Assembly: GCA_945859605.1 (NCBI GenBank)
Contig: OX243822.1
Location: 11,699,127 to 11,763,126, forward strand
DNA length: 64,000 nt
Direction of reading: 5' to 3'
DNA from: Lumbricus rubellus
Taxonomy: Eukaryota > Annelida > Clitellata > Crassiclitellata > Lumbricidae
The position numbers were made by a program, and so were the translations under genes. The notes below the pieces were generated by a model that saw nothing but the letters and a program-made list of their open reading frames with translations, was not told where the DNA came from and made no database searches. Positions 54,366 to 64,000 of this stretch are shown one piece after another. Numbering within the stretch: position 1 is the first letter of the stretch; each line of letters begins with the position of its first letter.

Positions 54366-57300
54366 CTAGAACAATGAAACGTCGTCGTATAGGCCTACAC
54401 AATAGAAGCCGCAGTTTCATTGATGTCTTTGTCATCCCTCTGTGTTAAAATTTAAGGTCATTTGTTGCCATTGTTAAGCCTACTTTTGGTTTGGTTAATT
54501 GCCGTCGACACTATTGTTTCCATAACAATGGTCTATTTGTTTTCATAACAATGGTCTATTGTTTTCATTACAAAGGCCTATTGTTTTCATAACAAGGATG
54601 TGATTCTTAGGCTACCGGTGATTGGTCTGATGCAGCGACAACATTTCTTCGCGAACAGTTCTCCAAAGCACTCAGCGCAGAATGGTTTGTCATCCTTCGA
54701 CGTGAACTTCTCTCCAGCCAGCATCTTGTTGCAGTGCGTACAGGTGAAGCACTCGCGATGCCATGGCGTGTTCTTGTAAGTAATGCCGCCCTTGTTGATG
54801 ACCTGATCATCAACGGATAGACATACAACCTCGTTTGAAATGCATGCTTGTTCAATAGAGGAAGGATCACACAGTGTGAGAATTGTGGGAAAATATCTGG
54901 ATTGTGGACTATGTTCCACTTGGAATTTGGGTGTAAAAAACAGACTTTACTATGGGCTCTAAGAAAGACTGGGGGTGAAACCTCACAGTCACAACCCCAC
55001 TTGCAATTCTCACCCAGGAAAGGTATGGGGCTATAGAAAGCTTGTTCAAGGAAATGATTTCAATTTCCGATTTGTTTACTTCTGGTTCTGGCTGTTAACT
55101 TCTGACAAAGAATTATTTACATGCAGCTATAATCGGTATAGACCTGAAACCTGTCGCCACCAAAAAGTATAGCATTACGCAGAGGCCTACAGATGTTACG
55201 AAATGGAACCCGTGTAGAACTGGATTGATTTTAATGCCCATAGGCCCTACAAAATAATATGGGCAGGCAAGTATAGGTACCTTCCTCTGGAAGACTTCTG
55301 ATTCCAAACGGGAGAACCGAGCGCCTCCATAATGTACATGTACGACGCGCATCAGTGCTGCCTTCTGAATGGTAGGCCTATACATGTAGGCCTAGGGCAT
55401 CTGATTCTAATTGTCATTGTTCTTCTGTATCCTTAATGCTGTTCTTTTTAGCCCAGCCAAACTGGAGTCAGGAGCGCATCTGAGCACTGGTCCAGGAGTG
55501 CGCTATATATTATACAAGTCATGTAAGTGTTCCTAATAAACAAAGCAATAATTGTACTCGATAGAGCAGAGCTATACTGGAACTTTTCTGTTCACTTACG
55601 CCGTTGCACTTGAGACAGCGCTGCGCGTACTGTTCCTCGTAGCAGGCCACGCAGACTACCTCCTGGTCACGTGGTATGAAACTCCTGTTTCCTATTGGCT
55701 GTAAGCAGACCTTGCAGCAGAAACACTGTTCGTGCCACTGCTTCCCCTTGTATTCGAACTTCTTCATTCCTAGAAGAACACAACAACGACTTCCTGAGTG
55801 ACAAATATTTCTTCAGTAATTTTTTAGAGTGCAGTTCTACATAAAAAGTGCAGTTCTAATGGAGTTGTGCAGGTGTAAAAGCATTTTTGCGTCGTTGACT
55901 AAAGAGGTCTGGTTAAAATCATCCATTTACATCCGATTATAAATTATTTATCATGGAACAGAGCTCTGCGACGACTTGTTAATTTCGGCGGCGGTGCCCA
56001 AGAAATTTCGGCGACGGCGGCGCGGCGTGGCCGGCGCAAAGCTCTGCCATGGAGGATTGGAAGGACGAGAATGTGGTTATTCCCTCAGTTCTACAATTAA
56101 ATTTCTTAAAAGAAGCCCTGACCCCCCCCCTACTAATTATGACCCGCAGGCCTATAATGGTTAAGTCCATCTACAGCTATAGGACATTGGTTTGACACTG
56201 ACCCAGATAGGACGGTGACGTAAACTGACCCAGATAGGCGGTTATGACGTCAACTGACCTGCCCTGAAAAGTCCGCCGCATCCGTCGCACCTAGCGGCGA
56301 AGTTGTTGTCATGGCAGTCGGCGCAGTAGAGCTTTTCGTTCTTGGCGGCGAACGGATGGTCAACTAGCGACATCTGACAATCGGAGCATTTGAAGCACTT
56401 CTCATGCCAATGTCGCTCCTTGTAGGACAAATCCTGTGGAGAAAAGGAGCATCAGGAAAGGCGGATCAAATGACGGAACCATCGGAAATTACCAAAATGA
56501 TTACAACTATTACAATTACAGTTACGATTACAATTACAAATACAATTACAAATACAATTACGATTATGATTACTAATACAAGTTATTCAACTACTACTAA
56601 TACAATTACGATCACGATTACAATTACAAATATACATGGGCGCCGACTCTGCGAGGCCCGTGAGTGCTCAGCACCACCAGAAATTGGCCATGCGAGGCCC
56701 TCCTATGCATGGGCACCACCTGAAATCAGCCGGCAAGATGTGCTCTTAAGATATTTTTTCTCTGTTGGGATTGCTTATCTATAAAAATAATTCCATCTTT
56801 AGTATACTTTTTAAAATCTCAGTTAGTTTACCTTACAATTTCTCCAGTTTTATCCCATCTGGTAGTCTGAACTTTATTGGTCCTCAGCCGATCAGCGAAT
56901 GCGAGGAAACCCCGAAATCCTGATTATTCGGTCCGCTTCCGTCATTTTTTTTATTACGGACGAAGGCGACGATTTGAATGACATTGTTTCTTTATGCCTA
57001 TATTGTATAAGCTTACATGCTCAATAGTGTTCTTCAGTGCTCGAGAGTCACCTCCCAGCATCATAAAAGCGGGATATTGTTTTGTCTTTAAAAACTACTT
57101 GAAATACTATTTTAAAAACTATTCCACAGTGTTAATATTGGCTCACTAAACAGTGGCTAATTGTCTGATTTCTTGTGCGAAATTTGAGTATGTTGACATA
57201 ATTGAGGGAGAGTGCTCCAAGACGCCCATGAAAACGAAGATTGTGCTTTTCTTCTGTGTGGATTCTAAGAGAAATAGGCTACATGAAACACAAAGAATGA

Positions 57301-59527
57301 TCAAAAAAAATTTTTATTGGGAAGAACATTATTTTATTGAAGTTTTAAATCATGTCTTTAAGCAATGAGATAATAGGAAATTTTGACAAGGATGTCATGA
57401 CGTTAAAATGACAGCCTAAGGTTCTATCATCGCAGAGTGGCAAAAAAATCGAAAATGAGGAGGAACACTCTCGTTCCCAAACCCCTTCCCTGCTCGGCGC
57501 TGTGCTTCTCGGCGATCATACTTTGGCCGCGAGTTCGTCCCTTCAAACCAGGACCAAGTCTCCGCCTACGTGAACAGTGGTGATTTCAATAAGTCTCTTA
57601 TAAAAAAAAGGGTCAAAAATTTTTTCGCGCGCTCACGCGCGCATATTTTCACATTCTTTTGGGCACCCCCACTTTTCGGGTCAACTCGGCGCCTATGCAA
57701 ATATAAATACGATTACACTTACGAATACAATTACAAATAGGCTACAAATACAAATGCGAATACAATTACTATTACGTATAGGTTACACAGTTACAAATAC
57801 AATTACGAATACAATTAAGATTACGATTACACGCGATTACGATTACGATCAGCTGCAAGTCACAGCTTAAGTTGATGATCAGTTTTGTCATAGGACCGTA
57901 CAACAAGAACGGCTGGCGACTCGGTGGCGAGCGTGTGAACTTATTACCTCCATAGATAAGGACAAACTGACAAAGGAAACGCATGAATTTGACGGTTATG
58001 AAGGACGAGGAAAGATCACGTATACTTACCGCACGTAGGCTATGTATATATTTGCATGTATGAGAGCAAGTGTGTTTGAATGTGTGTAAGAATAGGTTGG
58101 CATAGGGGCCTTTGCATTTCCCATAATCCGATAAGAACATTAAATTTGTAGAACATCCGGTCATATGCGCTGTGCTAGTAGGGCCTATCACCATGAGGTT
58201 CAAAGTCTTAGAATTTGGTCTTTCGGGTCTTGACAACAACACTGGCTATGCAATTCTGTCTGTTCTATCTATTCTATTCATGCATGTACACAGGGCCGGA
58301 TTAAGGCATGTTCAACATGTTCGGCCGAACAGGGGCCCCCACACGTTAGGGGTCCCCCCAAATTTAAAAGAAGAAAAAATTTTGACATTTTTTCAATTTT
58401 TGCGGATGAAATGGTATATTTTGCCAAAAATTTGGAAAGGTCATCAACTTTTTTGGCGGATGAAATGGTCTGATTTTCCAGAAAATTCGACCAAACGACA
58501 AAAAAATTTCAGCAACAAATTTTCCGAACAGGGCCCCCACATTTCTTAATCCGGCCCTGCATGTACAACTTTACAGTACACATGTGTGAATGTATATGCA
58601 CATGTACATACATTTACACAGTGAAACACTGATTATTTTCTCAAGCATGGCTGCTGGCCCCCCCCCCCTTGAACACTGTGTATAGGACTACCGTTTGACA
58701 TTTAGCTCAGTCTGCTTATCTTTTGATCCACAGCCATTGACTGTATACTAGGCTACACTAAATCATCAGTGTAAACAAGTTCTACATCATTACCAGCCAA
58801 TTATTATTGACTGTTTAGCCGTACACGATAGTTTATAGTTTTCCAGTAAACAGACCTTGGAGTTTCTCATGTGTGAAAATGGCGGACTATAAGAATTAGA
58901 CATTGGATGTATACAAGTTGTTCTCTGGCCACCTGTTGCTGCACCTCGAACTATTCTAGTAATAGTCAAGGTCTTTGGACTCAGTTTGCCATGACGTTTA
59001 TTCGGTGCATATTGCTTGTAGCTTAGGGAGAATCCTAAAGGTCATTTCCATAAATACATTTCCATAAATACATGTACATACATACATAGTTACATACATA
59101 CGGCGGGTCAACAGCCATGAGAAAATATTCAGTGTTCGACAACTTCGACTATGTAAATGCATGTAGGCCTATAATATTATAGCGTAGCGTATTCAAATGC
59201 ATTGCCTTATCTTTATTATTGTACATAACCTACTTTTACAACGATTATTATTATCGTTGTTATAACGCTGATAACAACGATGATGATGATGATAATGATG
59301 ATAAAGATAACAACGATGATGATGATGATGTTGGTGATGATGAATCATGCAGATGATGATACCTTGGAGTCGGTTCCAATCGGTGCCTTGCAGTCTTCGC
59401 ATGCGTTGGCGAAGAGTGTTTCGTAGCACTTGATGCAGAACGGCTTCTCATCTCGAAGGATGTAGCGGTAGCCGATCAGATTGAGGTTGCAGTTGAAGCA
59501 AGCGAAAACAGTCGTCTCTGGATCCAT
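54217..59527 (-). CDS. FHL2: Four-and-a-half LIM domain protein (FHL2-like), complete
   Basis: Five exons on the minus strand: 59527-59363, 56433-56259, 55769-55600, 54802-54616, 54365-54217. They join in frame to 281 residues plus TAG, close to the roughly 280 residues of vertebrate FHL1-3. The product is an N-terminal half LIM followed by four full LIM domains, each a pair of zinc fingers with C-x2-C...H-x2-C spacing. Diagnostic motifs include CYETLFANACEDC, SLVDHPFAAK, QPIGNRSFIPRDQ, GELFAKKC and SLVGRGFLT. FHL proteins have no enzymatic activity; they scaffold partners at the cytoskeleton and act as nuclear co-regulators. The start ATG (59527) has a good context (gccATGG), and the protein then matches the family N-terminus. 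Convergent with ABCB copy 2, with about 3 kb between the stops. Closest by eye to FHL2; one invertebrate gene may correspond to all vertebrate FHLs. Confidence 0.93.
54616..54802 (-). CDS. FHL2: FHL exon 4 (LIM3)
   Basis: 187 nt, phase 1 out, donor gtagcc. VINKGGITYKNTPWHREC and CFGELFAKKC. The acceptor (gatgatcag) has a weak pyrimidine tract, but spacing between flanking cysteines matches FHL2 exactly. Confidence 0.9.
54872..55016. mobile_element. MITE copy in FHL intron 3
   Basis: CAGTGTGAGAATTGTGG ... GCAATTCTCACCC, same family as 7418-7564 and 42939-43080. Right terminus altered, target duplication not visible. Confidence 0.7.
55430..55515 (+). repeat. LINE 3' tail in FHL intron
   Basis: CTGTTCTTTTTAGCCCAGCC, then CAGGAGCGCATCTGAGC and GTGCGCTATATATTA. 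Confidence 0.6.
55600..55769 (-). CDS. FHL2: FHL exon 3 (LIM2)
   Basis: 170 nt, acceptor cttctag, donor gtaagt. MKKFEYKGKQWHEQCFCC and QPIGNRSFIPRDQ. Confidence 0.93.
56259..56433 (-). CDS. FHL2: FHL exon 2 (LIM1)
   Basis: 175 nt, acceptor ctccacag, donor gtcagt, phase 1 out. DLSYKERHWHEKCFKCSDC, then PFAAKNEKLYCADC: zinc ligands in the expected order. Confidence 0.93.
56488..57858. repeat. (AATTAC)n-type array split by a transposon
   Basis: ATTACAATTACAAATAC-type repeats at 56488-56634 and 57698-57858, separated by the element at 56635-57697. Confidence 0.85.
56635..57697. mobile_element. hAT-like element (1,063 bp)
   Basis: Ends CATGGGCGCCGACTC / CAACTCGGCGCCTATG; 8-bp flanks CAAATATA on both sides. 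As the target is itself repetitive, the duplication alone is weaker evidence here. No transposase motif recognised inside. Confidence 0.7.
58291..58559. mobile_element. 269-bp MITE (hAT-type)
   Basis: Perfect 15-bp inverted ends CAGGGCCGGATTAAG / CTTAATCCGGCCCTG and perfect target duplications CATGTACA (58283-58290, 58560-58567). Upstream intron of FHL. Confidence 0.92.
59228..59360. repeat. GAT/AAC simple repeat next to FHL exon 1 donor
   Basis: GATGATGAT runs reaching the minus-strand donor of exon 1. Confidence 0.85.
59363..59527 (-). CDS. FHL2: FHL exon 1 (half LIM, start of LIM1)
   Basis: 55 codons from ATG; VFACFNCNLNLIGYRYILR is the half-LIM zinc finger. Donor gtatca. A plausible 3' splice site (gtttcag, exon edge at 59556) lies 29 nt before the ATG, so the 5'UTR is probably split. 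A GAT/CAT repeat abuts the donor side. Confidence 0.9.
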
Positions 59528-59681
59528 GGCTGTCGTTGTCCTGTCGTCGTCGTCCGCTGAAACCTGTCCTCCACACACAAACACCCGCACACACGTATGA
59601 GCTTCGCAATTATACCTCTCTGTGGTCTCGGCTTTCCTTTGTGCTATAGGTGTGTGATAAGATATCTGGTGTGGATGGTTG

Positions 59682-59790
59682 TATGTTTGTATGTATGTAC
59701 GTATGTATGTATAGGCCTACTTATGTACGTACGTACGTATGTACTTATGTATGTACTTACGTACGTACGTAGCCTACGTACGTGGCATAC
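59682..59790. repeat. GTAC/GTAT simple repeat
   Basis: GTATGTACGTACGTAC-type repeat about 150 bp upstream of FHL exon 1. Confidence 0.9.
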
Positions 59791-60460
59791 GGTTAGATGA
59801 AAGGAGATGGTATATAGGTACAGGAGAATGTAGGACAGGGCAGGAAGGGCAGGAAGAGAAGGCAGAGCAGAAGAAAACAGAACAATAATGGAGAAGAGAA
59901 GGAAGAGAATATAGCAAAGCCGGAGACGAAAGATGCAGAGCGGAGAGAATGAGAATAGGCTAAGGAAAAGAAACGTGAGAGGAACACATAAAACCATGAA
60001 GGTATATAAAGCAATTGTAAGCTTATATGCCAATAGGACATTATATCTTGTCTCCGATTTCTCATTCCGAAATCTGATCATGCTGTGGATGAACCCTCTT
60101 CGCTGAAATGTATCCTTCGCCGACGCCCAGAAAATCCTTGACTAACTGTATGTAAAATATATAGAACCTTACTGCCATGGTTCAAATTTCAGACTGCTTT
60201 TCTTTCACAATATCTCACCGGACTTTTCAACAGCCAATGATACATGTACATCCTGCAGCTCTATTCTCTTTTATCCATGATAGGTATCTCATCAACTCTA
60301 TTATTACCCACGCAGCTTTCAGAATTTAAGTTTCACTTTAGTTCGTCTGACTTCGTCAGTTCTTAGAGCTGCATGGGTAATAGGTTTCATTCATCTATAA
60401 CTTTTGTCTTTCGCAACATGCCACCGTCGAAAATAAAGCCATCGCGAAACTCGAAGTAGG
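59791..60460. other. FHL upstream region, no feature seen
   Basis: Purine-rich stretch at 59810-59990, otherwise nothing recognisable; no 5'UTR exon could be identified. Confidence 0.4.
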
Positions 60461-60467
60461 CCAAGGC

Positions 60468-60715
60468 GGGCGCAGTCGTGCAGTGGGTATGTTTCTTGCC
60501 TTGCAGCCGCAGGGTTGCAGATTCGAATCCACCGTTAAGCCGCCGCGTATGGGTACCTTCAGCAAGTCCTTCACTCGCAATTCCTCGGGCGCTTCGGCGT
60601 GAAACTCGGATGCAGTGTCCGTGCTGTAGTCGGGAGTGCCTCTGAGTAGAGCTTGAATGGGCGTTAGAGAAATGGAGAAATAAAATTAAGAAATAAATAA
60701 ATACAATTAAATAAA
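60468..60715 (+). repeat. tRNA-derived SINE, near full length
   Basis: GTCGTGCAGTGGGTATG, B box GATTCGAATCC, body CAAGTCCTTCACTCGCAATT, tail GGGAGTGCCTCTGAGTAGAG plus AAATAAATAAATA. Confidence 0.75.
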
Positions 60716-60779
60716 GGTTGAAATTATCTCGATCATGAAACAACGAAAAGAAGAAAGGTATGTATTTTTTGGTTTTGTT

Positions 60780-61040
60780 CACCTTGGTTGGGCTGGAAAC
60801 GCTTCTGAGTGGATTTCGTGAAAGGGCACTATATAAATTCTTGAAATTAATGAATGAATGAATGAATGCATGAATGAATGAATAAATGAATGAATTGATG
60901 AATGAATGAATGAATGAATGAATGAACGGAAGAATGAATGAATGAATGAATGAATGGAAGAATGAATGAATGAATGAATGAATGAATGAATGAATGAATG
61001 AATGAATGAATGAATGAATGAATGAATGAATGAATGAATG
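60780..61040 (+). repeat. LINE/SINE tail with long (TGAA)n
   Basis: CGCTTCTGAGTGGATTTCG, AAGGGCACTATATAAATTC, then about 190 bp of GAATGAAT. The microsatellite continues directly from the retroposon end. Confidence 0.85.
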
Positions 61041-61797
61041 TGGTAATGGGGATCTAAAAGAGTAGCGAAGTTATTTTTTTTTTAATTCTCTGTGGAATTA
61101 TATTAATTAGCACTTCTTTACGCGTCGGTGGCTAATGCACAAAGGAATTATTGGATAAGTGATTGCACTGCAGTACCTTTAGTCCCTTTAGTCCCTTTAG
61201 TCCCAACCTCCTTTGACTACTACTTGTAACCATTAGGCCAACCATTGGTCTGGCGCTCAGCTGCCAAATGACGTCATTGTTTGCCACGTGCACAGCGCCA
61301 ATAGGTGCGCAGCCGTGCCCGTGCGCTCGTCTTACAATCAGACCGACGTATAATAATTTACGACGAAGGCTAGCATGCAGTTGTGAGGCCACTGTACACT
61401 GCACATCATGTAGGCCTACTCAGACACAAACGTTCGTCTTCTAGAGTAACTAGACAACATAATATGGGAACGCTTAATCTCTGGCCACATGAATTCCACA
61501 TGTTGTGGCTGTGTCTTTCCTTCTCCTGGCTAACTGGATAATGACCTTCAGATCAATATCCACAGTCCTTCATGACCTCTGAACATCGATACCTGCATGC
61601 GCTGATAATATAATAGCGATAGAAAAAAAACACACACACACGCCTCGCCTCATGCAAAAGCGCCTGGCCTACAGCAAAAGCCGTCACAGGCTACCGTACG
61701 GTTAGACCGCAAAAAATACGGAAGCTGGCAGAATTCGTTTAACAATCATCCGCCGTCTACAGCAGCATCGGCGTGCATCCAGAGGCAGCTTGAAAAC

Positions 61798-62153
61798 CAG
61801 CGTTGCCACGCTGAAAAATAAAAAACCAAGTTGGAGCGATGAAAAAACCAAGAAAACCCAAGTTGCGCAAATCATCGGAAAATGTCCACAATTTCCCGTC
61901 CGAAAATTCTGATGACTTTTTTGTCGTTCGGCCGAAATCCTTTCAAAATGTCCACAATTTCCAGAATTTTAATCAAAAAACCCCAAGTTCTTCCCGGAAA
62001 AACCCCATTTCCCGCAAGTTCAGATTTAAAAAACCCCAGATTTTTTGGGTAAAAAAACAAGAAAAACCCAAGTTTTTCCCAAAAAAACCCATTTCCCAAG
62101 TTCGGATCAAAACACCCAAGATGTTGGGAAAACTCCAAGGAGTGGCAACGCTG
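61798..62153. mobile_element. 356-bp MITE (hAT-type)
   Basis: Perfect inverted ends CAGCGTTGCCAC / GTGGCAACGCTG and perfect target duplications TTGAAAAC (61790-61797, 62154-62161). Interior is degenerate AAAACCCCAAGTT repeats. Confidence 0.92.
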
Positions 62154-62384
62154 TTGAAAACGCAGCCCCGCGTATAACACACGTGAGTCAGAAACACACA
62201 GGTCTGCAGCAATGAAACCGCGGTTAGCCAATCAGACAGACAGACGTTCAGTCAGTCAGTGTGTGTAGTGTGTACGGCGCTGAAAGCCCATAAGCCAGGA
62301 TTTAGGCGCCTGTTGCTAGGCAACGCGCCAGGAAAATTTGTTATCTGCGTGTGAGGCTTAACAAGCCTGCCACGACGCATGCGC

Positions 62385-62425
62385 GAACAGACGGACAGAC
62401 AGACGGACAGACAGACGGACGAATG
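62385..62425. repeat. ACAGACGG simple repeat
   Basis: ACAGACGGACAGACAGACGG-type repeat. Confidence 0.85.
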
Positions 62426-62819
62426 GATAGACAGACGTATAGCTCGTAACAGATCGGATTTCGTGCGCACCTTATAAAGAAGAGCTAATAATAGAAGGAG
62501 ACGAGGTTCTGCGATCTGTGGGTTACGGGGAGCGGTCGCCTCTTCGTCTTCTTCTTCTCCATCCCTCATGCACTCCCCCACTGACTCCCTCCCCAAATGA
62601 AACGATATCTTGAAACAGACCATGCACCCAGCAGTGTAATACGTCGTTGGGAGATAAATTCGTGGGTGGAAGTGAGGCAGAGTGGAGCAACGAGCTTCCA
62701 TCGTTGTTACTTCAGCGTCTGACGTTTTGAAGCTTTTTGAGTCGGAAAGGACTCTTGAACTGGCGTCGCCGCTTGAAGGAATTCAGTTTTTTCTCGACTA
62801 TACCCTGGTTTCTCTTCTA

Positions 62820-63110
62820 TTGTCTTCTCAGGTCTCTTAATTCTCCTCTGCTCTTTTTCCTCTCCGCTCCATTCCTCTCTTCTCCGTTCTCCTCTTCTCG
62901 TGCTTCTCTCTTTTCCCCTCCATTCCTTTCCTTTCTTTTCCCCTTCTCTCCTCTTCTCTCCTCTTCTCTCTCCTTCTCTCCTCTTCTCTCCCCTTTCCTC
63001 TTCTTCTCTTCTCTTCTCTTCTCTTCTCTCCTCTCCTATTCTCTCCTCTCCTCTCATGTCCTCTCCTCTACTCTCCTCTTCTCTCCTCTGTTCTCTCCTC
63101 TCCTCTTTGG
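62820..63110. repeat. Polypyrimidine tract (CTCTTCTC)n
   Basis: Nearly pure C/T on the plus strand for about 290 bp. The long open frame here is a composition effect. Confidence 0.95.
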
Positions 63111-63374
63111 ATTCGTGGTTAAGACGGTGGTTTATCCATTCGCTGCCGAATCTTCCCGACTATTCCAATGCAGCTTTCAGAAGATATATTTCGTCTCTAA
63201 ACTTGAGGGATGCTGTACCCCTGATAATGAGATTTCCTTCAATCGCTCGCTTTGGAGATTTTTACAACGATTAGCATACACTACAATCATGTATATCTAC
63301 ACTACAATCGTGTTTATATCGACTAATTCGGATTTCTTATCTGTCCTAAATTCCAGTTTTATCTTTAGAATGTA

Positions 63375-63832
<458 letters not shown>

Positions 63833-63929
63833 CGTTGTTGTATTTTTCCAGATCTTTCTGTGGTTCTAAGAAGACCTTCGTTGCTCATCTAACGAAGAGA
63901 AGTCTTACTCTGCGCTGCAGGACTTTAAT

Positions 63930-64000
63930 GTAAATGTAGCCTACAAATGTAAATGTAAGTGCAGATTCAAATGTAAATTTTTAGGTAAATGCAAATGTAA
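63930..64000. repeat. AAATGT-type hexamer repeat
   Basis: TGTAAATGTAAATG units running to the window edge. Confidence 0.7.

Overview
The window is animal genomic DNA. Coding exons are short and bounded by GT/AG introns, the introns are full of micro- and minisatellites, and both DNA transposon and retroposon debris are common. A marine invertebrate deuterostome (echinoderm or hemichordate type) is my guess from protein similarity and repeat style; the sequence alone does not prove the phylum. All ABC proteins here are full-length eukaryotic ABCB (P-glycoprotein/MDR) transporters.

Layout. (1) 1-16357, + strand: 3' two-thirds of an ABCB1-like gene (copy 1). It enters the window inside the exon carrying the NBD1 Walker A motif and runs through TMD2 and NBD2 to its stop (18 exons, 867 residues). 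(2) 16358-25459: 3' flank of copy 1, then intergenic DNA with retroposon fragments and a hAT element. (3) 25495-51207, + strand: a complete paralogue (copy 2) with 27 coding exons that join in frame into 1,351 residues (TMD1-NBD1-linker-TMD2-NBD2). Exons 10-27 match copy 1 exon for exon, with the same intron phases. Much intron sequence and about 1.7 kb of 3' flank (to about 18020 and 53626) are also recognisably homologous, so this is a segmental tandem duplication. (4) 54217-59527, - strand: a complete five-exon FHL2-like four-and-a-half LIM gene (281 residues), convergent with copy 2. (5) 59557-64000: upstream of FHL, with SINE/LINE tails, long simple repeats and one MITE, but no gene that I can support.

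How the genes relate. Both ABCB copies keep every catalytic motif I can check, so both should encode active ATP-driven membrane exporters. Their differences concentrate in the linker and TM7-TM8, while the nucleotide-binding exons are nearly frozen. FHL is an unrelated cytoskeletal/nuclear LIM adaptor.

What stands out is repeat architecture. Several minisatellites start or end at exon edges and carry copies of a real splice donor or acceptor. Seven hAT-type insertions have intact or near-intact 8-bp target duplications (five single elements and two copies of a small MITE family). One mariner-type element forms a near-palindrome of about 285-bp arms. A tRNA-derived SINE shares its 3' tail with a LINE whose ORF ends inside that tail. 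Because introns of the two ABCB copies align, many insertions can be dated as before or after the duplication. I found no new enzymatic system.
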